DNA from: Sinotaia quadrata
Lineage: Eukaryota; Mollusca; Gastropoda; Architaenioglossa; Viviparidae
NCBI GenBank assembly: GCA_028829895.1
Contig: CM054179.1
Coordinates: forward strand, 45,063,617-45,127,616
DNA length: 64,000 bases
Direction: 5' to 3'
Shown piece after piece: positions 50,376 to 61,572 of the stretch; positions within the stretch are counted from its first letter, which is position 1, and every line of letters starts with the position of its first letter. A program made the translations under genes and the position numbers. Below the pieces are notes generated by a model that worked only from the letters and a program-made list of their open reading frames with translations, did no database searches and was not told the origin of the DNA.

Positions 50376-52660
50376 TTTAATAATTGCATAGCCAAATGAA
50401 CAGGCTAGACATACACATTTCTTAAGATCAGCTTTAAATTAGTAAAGCAGATTATAATTCAATGTAAATCAAATTTATAGACAAGTTATTATACATGATA
50501 ATTCGATTGTGAAGATGCTATTCCCATATTCACAATTTTCAGCTAACTTCTCCTGTAAAAAGTATTCAGTAGTGCGAAATTAAAACTCCCTCAAAAAAGA
50601 TAATTCGACAACATGCCTTTTCCCTTAAACTAAAAGGGTTATTCTTTACACACTGGAAGAAATCAAATCGTTCCACCTATCATTCTTTTCTTAGTTAAGT
50701 GTTTTTACCCTCTTTCTTTTAAACTGTTACGTAGTTACCGGACATTCCCTTGTTCATGAAATGGCTGGACTGGAAGTGAAGATGTATTTATTTGTCTATT
50801 TATTCTGGTTTGCGTGTGGTTGTCATTTAGTTCCCCTTTTTCCTTGTCTGCTGTTTGTCACGGTCTAGTGGTAGTCCATCAGCACAAAATTGTGTATGAT
50901 TCGACAGCAGGTTTTTCCTAGACTGACCGGTACCTATTATACAATATTCGCCTTATCTGATACACTGTCTCTAAAAGCTTCTCCAGCTGCAGACAAAAAT
51001 AAAATACGGTGCTTTTTTTTTTCATGGACGCACGACATTTACCATAGTTAATATCAAGCAGCAATCACTATTACTGAGTACTACACTACTTGTCTTATGT
51101 TAATATGAAAAAGAAATTCTACAATTGCATTAATATTACAAATAGAATATATTTTTAAAATTAAACAGACATTTGTAAAAAGTATAAAATTACAACAATT
51201 AAAAAATAAAATGCCTCTGGAATGAAATCAACATTTTTAGTCTGGGTGGACCAGCAGGTATAAGAGTCCTATATGTCTGCATGCTCCACTGAGTCAGTCC
51301 ATTTGCACATGGACAATGCCCATGTGATAATTTTACACTAGCAGATATTGACATTTGAGAACAAAGAAATAATTGCTATAAGCCAAATTAACAAGATGAT
51401 GCTATTTATATGATTTTAATTTAAAATGAGTTTATAAGAACATATTGCGTGGTAATTGGTATGTTTATAAAGAGCACATACAGGCAAAGATGCCACGAAA
51501 CATTTTACAGATACAAAGTATTATATCTTTATGTTAAAGTATTGTTAATTGTATAAGTAAATACAATTAGTATTAATATAAATAAAAATGTAAATACTTT
51601 CTTCGCTGCATACAATGATCCTGAGCCAGGCATACAAAATAAACTTGATTTATTGAAAATTGACATGTCTCATGTAATGTTTAGATTCATCTAATATAGT
51701 AATAATATAAAATAGTGATAATACCGTTTCAATAAATAAATAATATTGAATTGCATTAGCACTTCATATAATAAAATATGAAAGTGTGATTATTTGAGCT
51801 TGACAGTAACATATTGCTCTAGGGAGAGAGTGTATCAATTGGAAAACCATTATGAATTTTAAACTCCTTATCCCCTGAACTCCGGCATAAAAGTTCAATG
51901 CCTAAACTTCTAGCCATCTTCTCCACTCCAGTCTATTGTAATTATGTTTTAAATTTTCACGCTGGTGGCTTGTTAATTACAAAAACATGAAAAACGTGGT
52001 TATAAATAAAAAGTACTAGCATTAACAATAATAGTATATGGAAAAGTATATAAAGAAAATACAGTTACATACTGCACATATGTGTGGTGTTTCATTCTGT
52101 CTGAATGATCTAAAACACTGAGCGGTTGCATGACCCCCATCATTTTCAGGATTTGGAGAAATTTTAAAACAGAAACAAGAAAATACCCATATAAATATAT
52201 ACAATTTAGACTAAGTTATTATTATAAAAAGTTTACTATTATCATATTAATTCAGTATATTTTATAGATAAATCCCAATTACCACTCATATACACAAACA
52301 CACATGCACACACTTTCCTAAATTCTATCTTCCTCACAACCTAACATAATTCACACATTTATTTCATGGTTAAATGCACAAAATATTTTTTTAAACTTTT
52401 TTTAAGATAATCAGCTAAGACTAAGCAAGAAAACTCAAACTGTCATAAATTTTGGATTTATAGATTTATTGAACGATCGTCAAAGTGCAAATTGTTTGCA
52501 GTTCTTATCACTGATTACCAAACAACTTCATTTTTTTTTTTGTTTGGTTGGTTGTTTTGTTTGTGCGGCATTTAACAATTCTATCCAGGAAAACAGAATG
52601 AACACGAACACTATCGGCGATACACAACGATCAATCTCTCCTCGCAGTATCAAATATCAG
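48180..52660. other. Intergenic AT-rich region
   Basis: Contains a (TG)n tract at about 50342-50372. At 50866-50930 CGGTCTAGTGGTAG and ATGATTCGAC weakly resemble tRNA promoter boxes, perhaps a SINE relic. No gene recognised. Confidence 0.4.
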
Positions 52661-52665
52661 AGTTC

Positions 52666-53085
52666 ATGACAGAGCTTGATGATCAAGGAATTTATAGAAT
52701 AAAAACAAAAAAAGCGAGAACAGTCAGTTCTTTGGTTAGGGAACTGATAATCAATTGCTCACAACTGTCAATAGCAGGAATTAAAAAAACTGCAGTACCG
52801 GCGATTTGTCACGTGTTGGATCCCCGGACAAGGGAAGTAAAGTCGGTCTTCAGTTATTACAAAAAGACAGTTTGTACCACACAATGTGAAAAACTGATGT
52901 TTTTGTACTTCCCCACCCCACTCACAAAGAAGTGGACACAATTTTCAAACAGAAGATTGAGAGGGCATATTGGGAGTAACAGCCCACGTGGTAATAAGGG
53001 ACCCTCTTGGCAAAATTGGTGTCGTGTGCAAAGGTTCTTCGGCCAGCTTACTAGTGAGAACGTTGCAGAACGTTTGAGAACATAA
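52666..53085 (+). other. Unclassified ORF, 139 codons
   Basis: The ORF starts MTELDDQGIYRIKTKKAR and ends SENVAERLRT. I recognise no domain and no signal peptide or membrane span. About 40 bases downstream another open stretch reads VLLDNAASIRKTDTIV to ELWEALNT. The acidic LLDNA motif loosely recalls DDE transposases, so this may be a decayed DNA transposon. It could equally be chance: the base composition is a little richer in G and C than its surroundings. Confidence 0.25.
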
Positions 53086-53089
53086 TAAT

Positions 53090-54235
53090 GTGATTCTTAC
53101 CAAACGAAGGAAAAAAATGTTTTACTAGACAATGCTGCGAGTATACGCAAAACCGATACCATAGTATTTTATACAGATCAGCCAATTCATGTGCAAGATG
53201 AAGAAAAAGAATTAGAATTGTGGGAAGCCTTAAACACTTAAGTCATTACGTCAGTTATCTATCATGTGAACTCAAGCGGACCTCCAATTAAGAGACTAAA
53301 GGTGTCGAGACATTGCTCTGTAGGAGGTGGTCGGAACGACACATAACTATTTTTAGTGACTGAATAAAAGTAAAGCGTCTCGGTAAGTCAGGTATCTAAA
53401 CAGAAAGTCTGATAGTGATACGTTAAGCTGCAGCTATGTTCTGAGAGTAATCTTAATTTCATTAAATGACATGTCAACGTAATTGTCCTTAGGTAAACAG
53501 TAACAATTGTTTAACAGCAAGGCATAACATTCTTTTATTTGTCTTACCTGGAATCCAAACATAAAATAATAGACATATTTATCTTATGTCCCAGATGGAA
53601 ATTTAATCTGAGACCAGACTCAATAAGAGCAAAGAAAGAGGAATTTAAAACACAACAACAACATAATATGTTGAGTCAAAAGTAAAGTCACAACACAATC
53701 ATTACAAGGCTGATCAGTAAGTTTAACATTAACGGTCTCTGAAATCCCATCGAAGTCATGCTGTGATGTTAGTGAATTAATGAGTGACATTGTATCTTTC
53801 GATTCACACTGTCAGAGGTGCGTTCAAATGCAGAAATGGACGCCAGTTATACACTGTTTCTCTGAATACTAACACACACGTGCAAATAATTAAATGGTAT
53901 TCGTACGCTGTGCTGAACACATCGTTTTTATTTCTACACTTCTTAGTTGTGATCTTTCGAGCAGTGTACTGCTCAAGACGCCAGTGAAATACATGATTAT
54001 TTCTTGTGACATCACTTGCAATATATAGGGGAAAGGTAGGGGCGGTGACGGGAGAGGGGAAGGGAGATATGACAGCTGTTTCTTTGAGGTTTGAACTGGC
54101 AGTTAGTAGGTCTAAGTGCAAATATGACAGAACGTCTAACGATCGGACAACATACACCACGAAACAAGCTAAGCATATCCGGTGCTTGTAGTTCACTCGG
54201 TCAGGCACTAACAACGCGCGAGCACATATACACCG
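53090..54235. other. Intergenic region
   Basis: No supported gene; ORFs that reach the following microsatellite are artefacts. Confidence 0.4.
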
Positions 54236-54237
54236 AT

Positions 54238-54239
<2 letters not shown>

Positions 54240-54331
<92 letters not shown>
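54240..54331. repeat. (CA)n microsatellite
   Basis: About 45 CA units with one TA interruption; further imperfect CA/TA repeats continue around 54490-54660. Confidence 0.97.
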
Positions 54332-54335
<4 letters not shown>

Positions 54336-54719
54336 GCCTAAAGGTCACATAGCACACTCATATACACAGGTTCTGATACATATTATCCCATGCTAAGCCA
54401 TGAGTTAGAGATTAGATTGAGGGGGGGGGGGAATACAAAAATGACTGTCATACGCAATCAGGGTGCATAATGGTATGTTCTAAAACATATACACTTATAA
54501 ACACGTGCACTCATACACACACACACATATACAAATACCTACACATATAAACACATATACAAACGCACATCCATATATATATTCATACACACTACACATA
54601 TACAGATATATACACACATATATACATACATGTACAAACACACATATAAATAAATATATGTACAAATATAATTTAAGTACGTATACATATGCCATCAAAA
54701 TAAAATTCAGAAAGTAAAT

Positions 54720-55410
54720 TAATATTTTCTTTCAGGTAGTTACGGAGAACACTTTTGGATTAGCGCAATGATATTAAATTTCAAGAAATACGTGTAATAT
54801 TAGAAGTGCTTTTTATTTCTTATTACTCGAGGCTTTTTATTCTGAATCTTTTTAGGGAAAAGATCGGCTTGTAGGGATGATTGAAGGAATGACACCTAGG
54901 GAGCAATTATTGGAGCAGTAGGAAACTTCAAATAGTACTATTCAGAAGACTAGGGGCCTGTAGGGTAGGGTAGAGTTTGAAGGAACAGTAAGACAGCCCA
55001 AGACGCCGTTCATTATGGAGCGGTAGGAAACACCTACAAGAAAATGTAGAGCATAGGAATGTAAAATGCGTGACACAAAGGTAGGCAACTACAGGATCGC
55101 ATAATGACGCAATAAGGACCTACAATGAGTTCGAGACGGAAGAGTAAAACTACAAGGAATGTGCCATATAACAGAAGGAAACTACAAAATATGTGTTATA
55201 TATCAACAGAGAACTACAACGTGTATGCTACGTATCAGTAGTCGCCTAAGAAAATGTGCTGTGTAACAATAATGAATTATAGGGAGTGTGGTAGGGAACA
55301 ACGGGGAATGTGTTGTAAAACAGTAATGAACCTAACGAATGTGTGATATTCCAATAGGGTACTGAAAGGAGTGCGTTATGTAACAGCAGAGAACTATCAG
55401 CATTCTGAGA
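54720..55410. other. Intergenic region with scattered repeat-like motifs
   Basis: Words such as AGTAGGAAACT, AACTACAAGG and GTGTGTTATGTAACAG recur irregularly, as if the array that follows grew out of a degenerate older one. No gene. Confidence 0.4.
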
Positions 55411-55424
55411 ACTATCAGCTTGAT

Positions 55425-55965
55425 AGAACAGTAGGGAAGTACAAGGACGACGTGAGAGAACAGTAGTGAAGTACAAGGACGACGTGAGAGAACAGTAGTG
55501 AAGTACAAGGACGACGTGAGAGAACAGTAGTGAAGTACAAGGACGACGTGAGAGAACAGTAGGGAAGTACAAGGACGACGTGAGAGAACAGTAGTGAAGT
55601 ACAAGGACGACGTGAGAGAACAGTAGGGAAGTACAAGGACGACGTGAGAGAACAGTAGTGAAGTACAAGGACGACGTGAGAGAACAGTAGGGAAGTACAA
55701 GGACGACGTGAGAGAACAGTAGTGAAGTACAAGGACGACGTGAGAGAACAGTAGGGAAGTACAAGGACGACGTGAGAGAACAGTAGTGAAGTACAAGGAC
55801 GACGTGAGAGAACAGTAGGGAAGTACAAGGACGACGTGAGAGAACAGTAGTGAAGTACAAGGACGACGTGAGAGAACAGTAGGGAAGTACAAGGACGACG
55901 TGAGAGAACAGTAGGGAAGTACAAGGACGGCGTGATAGAGCAACAGGAAAGTACAAGGACGGCAT
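55425..55965. repeat. 32-bp minisatellite, about 17 units, with 64-bp higher-order pattern
   Basis: The unit contains GAAGTACAAGGACGACGTGA and GAGAACAGTAG. Units differ at one site (GTAGTGAAG or GTAGGGAAG), and from about 55526 the two types alternate strictly, giving a dimeric 64-bp period. Because 32 is not a multiple of three and the unit has no minus-strand stop, all three minus frames are open; these are not genes. Confidence 0.97.
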
Positions 55966-56234
55966 GATGGAACATCGTTAATCTGTTCAGATTTTGATTT
56001 GTTCATTAACTTATGTCATATGAATAATACTTTAAAATTAGCCTTTGCTTGTGACCACATATTATATATCAAATTTTTCTTGTTTAATTTGAATTTTAAA
56101 TACTTTTTTATTTACTTGTTACACTTCCACTTCTTAATTCAACGAGAAGGAGATATGCGGTGGGGTGGGGGGTTAATTTTAATTGTGTTAACAAGTCAGA
56201 CAGTAGATAGTTTGGGAAGTGTCCACCTGAGCTG

Positions 56235-56735
56235 AGGATTTCAGACAGCAGTAGTGGATGACAAAGCGGATTTCAGACAGCAGTAGTGGATGGCAAAGTG
56301 GATTTCAGACAGCAGTAGTGGATGACAAAGTGGATTTCAGATAGCAGTAGTGGAGGACATACTGGTTGTATCGGAGCAGTAATGGATGACAAAGCGGATT
56401 TCAGACAGCAGTAATGGATGAAAAATCGGATTTCAGACAGCAGTAGTGGAAGACATATTGGTCGTGTTGGAGCTGTAATGAATGACAAATCGGATTTCAG
56501 ACAACAGTAGTGGAGGACATATTGGTCGTGTTGGAGCAGTAATGGATGACAAAGCGGATTTCAGACAGCAGTAGTGGAGGACATATTAGTCGTGCTGGAG
56601 CAGTAATGACAAAGTGGATTTCAGAGAGCAGTAGTGGAGGACAAAGCGGATTTCAGAGAGGAGTAGTGGAAGACATATTGGTCGTGTTAGAGCAGTAATG
56701 GATGAAAAGCGGATTTCAGAGAGCAGAAGTAAACC
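56235..56735. repeat. Composite minisatellite with GGATTTCAGACAGCAGTAGT
   Basis: About 13 units. Short ones (about 32-33 bp) alternate with long ones that add ACATATTGGTCGTGTTGGAG and CAGTAATGGATGACAAAGC. It shares the word CAGTAGTG with the 32-bp array 270 bases upstream. Confidence 0.9.
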
Positions 56736-56985
56736 TTGTGGAGCAGGTCTATTTTACTGGCACACGCATTCTTTTGTATTTTCTTGCAAAAGCGATCCTA
56801 TAAAATTCGTAAAATCTAATGCAAATCAATCCTGTAAAATGCGTAAATTCTAAGTGCAAATCAATCCTATATAATCCATACAATCCTAAATAACAACTGT
56901 TTTATTTTCCGTCCTTTGTCAGTTCAAAAATTGCCAGCGAACATAGCGGTTGGTACTTTTGTACAATGCAATCTTATTCTCTAGC
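56736..56985. other. Spacer between arrays
   Basis: Short direct repeats with GCAAATCAATCCTATA-type words near 56820-56880; no gene. Confidence 0.5.
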
Positions 56986-56990
56986 GCAAA

Positions 56991-57240
56991 GAAATCTTGC
57001 CCGCATTACGAGGTTTTTACTACAACGTTACTGTCTAGAACATGCTAGTTTTGCATAACATCACGAAATCTTGCCCGCATTACGAGGTTTTTACTACAAC
57101 GTTACTGTCTAGAACATGCTAGTTTTGCATAACATCACGAAATCTTGCCCGCATTACGAGGTTTTTACTACAGCGTTACTGTCTAGAACATGCTAGTTTT
57201 GCATAACATCATGAAATCGTGCCCACATTACGAGTTTTCA
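56991..57240. repeat. 74-bp tandem repeat, about 3.4 copies
   Basis: GAAATCTTGCCCGCATTACG starts at 56991, 57065, 57139 and (diverged) 57213. The first three copies are almost identical, implying recent duplication. Confidence 0.95.
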
Positions 57241-58300
57241 GAATGCAGCACAAATCTAAATCATAGAAAAGGTCCAATATACCACGCGCGACCGTTTTGT
57301 TTGCAATTTATTATAATCCGAAAATCATGAGTCTATTTTAATACAAAATAATGATTCCAAAATAAGGAAATATTAATTTAACAGATGGTAATGATAGAAA
57401 GACGAAATTTAAAATAATATTCGAAAGATTTTTTCTTCTCTAAAAATACGCAAAAACATTTTTCGATTTTAGTTTTGTTTAGATTTTCCTTCTTATAAAA
57501 GGGACTTCAAACTACACATGAATACGTTTGCTTTCGTTTTCTATAATGTTGGGAACCATTTACATATTCATTTAAACTTATTTGCAAATAGATATTTTCT
57601 GTTCGCTGCATTCTTCGCTTGCTGACAGGGCGACTCGGAAGCAATTTCTTGTACAGGAATAATCCATAACAATATAGTTTTTCAATCAATTACATGAGCC
57701 GTGGAATAATACTGTAATATAGCATTGTCTTAGACTACATGTACTACTTTCCTCCTAATATAATTCGATGAAAATTGTCTTTTGTCTCTTGCAATATTTG
57801 TTTATATCTTCTTTCTCTCATTCTAAATCTCTTAATTACTGAGTTGTCCACTGCCACATCCATTGGATAAAATCTATAACATCATATGAAATACTAAGCA
57901 CTTTTCGTGGCTGGATTTTCTTAGCCAAAGGACGGATCTTAAGCAAAGTCTTCACTCAGAATTTGTTTTTAATTTTCAAGTCTCACCAAAGCATTTCTTT
58001 TTAAAGTGACTTCACGCTTGACCAATTCATTGAACAAAATCTATGACGTCAATGCGAACCAATACCAAGTTGGTGAACGTCTTATCTCCCGGCAAACATT
58101 TTTCCATCAGTCAATGTTCGACGAAGCAAAGTTTCTTTTTAGGGAGTGTGCAGCAATCCAATCCACTGAGAACGAAATTCACAGGGTATCAATTTTATGC
58201 AGCCTAGAGACTAGTGTACCTTTGGCAGATTGTTGCATGTGAGCGCAGGAGAAGAAAAAGACGAACAAAATAAAGGGTTGATTGATTTCTCTTCCGTCTG
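57241..58300. other. Intergenic region
   Basis: No supported gene or repeat. Confidence 0.4.
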
Positions 58301-58307
58301 TTTCTGG

Positions 58308-58450
58308 AAACTAGTCCCGTTTCACAGTCATACGTAGCACAAATAATAAGCAGACGCACAACAAAGATGACACGTCACGGTCTAGTCCCATTTCTCAGTC
58401 ACACGTCGCACAAATAATAAACAGACGCACAACAAAGATGACACATCACG
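58308..58450. repeat. 72-bp tandem duplication, two copies
   Basis: Both copies contain CAGACGCACAACAAAGATGA and GCACAAATAATAA, with a few substitutions. Confidence 0.85.
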
Positions 58451-60899
58451 GAACATTCTAGTCCTAGGGTAAACACGTAAAATTTAAAATCTAGCTCGGA
58501 GCCCCAGACTTCTATAGTGGATAAAGTCCCTACAGCCAGTACACATATGACGTAACGGGACAACACACGAAGAGTTAAAATCGATACTTTAAAGAAATTC
58601 AATAAGAGATAAGTTGAAAAGTGAAAGGAAACGATAAAGTTAACAATTTCACTAAGATAAACAATGTCTTTTTAGAGTCATCACAATCAGTGAAGAGTTC
58701 CAGTGCACTGGTACAGCAAGGTTAATGTATCACAATGTTTGTTAAAGCAATGGCAATGACTTCAAGAGTTTCATGTATTTCAAACTTAACTATCGATTCA
58801 GATGACCTAGAGCATGACGACAGCATCACTGTGTAGTCTCTGTCAAGTGTGGTTTGAGGTCTACTAGAAGTGGACCACAGCATATAGATACTACATTTGA
58901 GACGACGAGTAACCTTTCTTTCAGTTGGGTCAAAACAACATAGAGGAAGCAGTTTGTGAACAATCTTGTTTTTGAACTGGTCAGGCTGTGACAAAGTTTA
59001 GGAGTGATGGAGGAGTGAGAGGCCTTTCTTTCAGCTGCAGCCATTCCATCCATGACAATTTGCCAGGCTGGAGATAGAGCAATACTGTTCCTCTTTTTAT
59101 ATATCATTTGTAATGGTGTCACTCGAACTCGAACTCATTCAGACAGTTTAGAAAGATGAGGAAAAGTCAGACAAACTCACTCTCACGTGCTCTCTCGTTC
59201 AAACATTAATATAAATAATATGAGAACAATATGTATTTAAATAAGATGTGGAAAAAGATATTAGTTTTAATAACAACAGACTAGAGAAACCTCCACTACT
59301 AACCTCTGCTAGCAGTATCTCCTGAATTATAAAATCCAAGGAAAATTATCCCCACAAGAACACAGACTAAGAAATATTCACTCTGGGAAGTTTTACTATT
59401 GGCAAAATATACTCTTTAGAAAAGATGCTCAGCCGGGATGAAGACAATCTAATTTTGGCTTTCCCCATTGCACTTATTTATGCATTCTACCAGCTGTTGA
59501 CAGTGATTTGTTTACTCTGTTGACATGCCGTGCCTCCAGCCAGAGTTTAGGCAATGGTCAAGAGACAAGGGTCCTCTTGCTCAGACACTGATATTTTGAG
59601 CAAAGTGGCCAGAGCAGTGACAAGCTGGATTAGGAATTGCATAAAACTAACGATCTGGGGGGTTTGACGCTAAGTTTAATTAAAGTGTCAGAACGTTGAG
59701 TTAGAAAACTGATTGTAAGAATTTAGAGTGACAAAGTCACAACTATTACTCCTATTTTAATTATTATGATTATATTTGAAATATTATCATGAATTAAAAT
59801 GTGTTACGTTTCCAGTATTTATTTAAAGACCCTGCTTAGAATAATTAAAAGACTTTAAATATAATTAATTCTTCCTCTCATATTCTACGCAGACTGGTTG
59901 CTCAATTTATTATCTGACTAATTAAAAGTGCGTCTTGTAGTTCAGACGACAAATTTACAGACTAATAAACTGCGAACTTTTAGCTAGATTTGAAAACAGT
60001 TAAATCCCTCTAAATTAATATGCACTCGTCATCAATCTTTCTGCTCATCCGCCCCCATTCAAATCTAAGAATTAATCTAATTGGTCTATTGTGCATAGAA
60101 ATCAACTACTAAGAGGTATTAACAAAGAAAATAAGATTTAATAAAGTTTAACAAATTAACAATAAATCGAATGCAACGCGAATAGTCTTCACTCTGTCTT
60201 TACGCGCCTATGCCTGATTTTTGTCAATCTAAATTGCCAGAAAAGTGTTCCTTTGAGATCTGTACACTTGATTTTGCACTTAGCTCTATTCTTGTATCCT
60301 TGGTCTCAACACTCAGTCATGCTGATTCGTTCCCTCAGTCCCCCTTTAACGACACACGTGGTGCATAAGGAATGATGTCCCTTTGTTAGTGGCTAGGAAC
60401 TGGAATTTTTGCAGCATGGCCCTCAGAGTGGATTTCGACACGCTTACACCAATAAGCTAATGCAGGTGAGGCATGGTGAAACATGAACCATGAGCCGACC
60501 TGTGGATGCAACGTGTTTGGATATAATTCTCAACCTAACAGGTCCTACCTAGGCATGGCTCAATTAAATGCGCTGAACAAAGAGTTTCGACCTCGCGTCG
60601 CTTACAATTAGATTTTAGAAAAAATATAATCGTCTCACATGTGTTCCATTTAACAGTCATGACGTATGAAGCAATAAAATAGATACAACGTTAAATTAAT
60701 GTTCATACAAGAGGTAATTCAAACCGACAGAGCGCTTCACAATTTACAATTAAAATTACACGCAATAATTGAATTACATGAAGAATTCATATCGAGCGCA
60801 GCATTCTGGCTCTTAGTGAATTAAAACAATATAAATTAAAGTACAGAAATGGAAAAATGGTTACAATAAATTTATATTCCGTAACATATAGGTTTTCAG
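58451..60899. other. Region left of the retrotransposon
   Basis: No gene recognised. The left part of the retrotransposon's 3' LTR probably lies in here, but its end could not be located. Two overlapping minus-strand ORFs at 58722-59122 have no recognisable domain. Confidence 0.35.
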
Positions 60900-61349
60900 C
60901 TATTTCTCTGAACCATGCTCAAGTGTATATGGAAATCATATAATACATAGCACAAATACATACTTAAACAATACATAGGCAAATACTATTAAATAAAATG
61001 ATACCTTTGAGAGAAGTCGAAGGGTACCTTGATTCTCTATGGCGCCGGCTGCCTCTCACGACCCGAGTAAGCTGATGGAATTAGCTAAAATGTGCTCGAA
61101 GTGAGGGAGCGGAAGCGTGGGGGTACATATATAGAAAGGTATATTGCGTATCACGTGACTGTTCGCAAAGCATGTGGTTGGTTCGAGAACTGGACAATGG
61201 TCCTAAAGTTACATAACATCTTGACCTGTTCTGGAAGCACCTAGAAAAAGGAAGCTTTGAACAAAGGGGTCAAGGGTTTCAAATATTCGAATTTGAAGTA
61301 AACAAGGCAAGTGGGTCACGAAGTCGGACAATTTTATCAGACTGTGACA
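60900..61349 (-). mobile_element. 3' LTR of Gmr1-like retrotransposon (right part; left end not found)
   Basis: On the minus strand the LTR begins TGTCACAGTCTG immediately after a purine-rich tract, as expected for the first bases of U3. A TATA-like TATATATG lies at 61126-61133, about 220 bases in. The other LTR is outside the window, so the left boundary and target duplication cannot be read; 60900 is arbitrary. Confidence 0.6.
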
Positions 61350-61363
61350 CCCCCTTGCTTTTG
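61350..61363 (-). other. Polypurine tract of the retrotransposon
   Basis: On the minus strand AAAAGCAAGGGGG lies directly before TGTCACAG. It lies about 210 bases after the pol stop, the usual place for plus-strand primer formation. Confidence 0.7.
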
Positions 61364-61572
61364 AGGCGTTTATCTTGCCAAAGATAAAATGCCTCCTACA
61401 AATTATGTATGATAAAATGTAGAAGTCCACAATGAAGAAAAATTTACACAAAAAAAATTTCGACATTCCTAGAAATAAAGTGTGCAACTATATTTCATAT
61501 TTACAGGAAGGAATCCGTAGGGTTCAGTTAATTGATTAAACAACATTCTATCAGTACCGGCACTTGATGGCA

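Noticed and set aside
50866..50930. tRNA gene or tRNA-derived SINE
   Set aside because: Only weak box A and box B likeness; no cloverleaf pairing could be built by eye.
53804..54331. 175-aa minus-strand ORF beginning with a Cys-Val run
   Set aside because: The start is a (CA)n microsatellite and the rest has no domain or homology that I recognise.
55246..56006. Three long overlapping minus-strand ORFs (239, 224 and 186 aa) with repeated SRRPCTSLLFS peptides
   Set aside because: They are translations of the 32-bp minisatellite, which is open in all three frames; no homology or gene structure.
58722..59122. Two overlapping minus-strand ORFs (90 and 98 aa) as a possible gene or gag fragment
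   Set aside because: No motif recognised and the two frames compete; not enough to call a gene.
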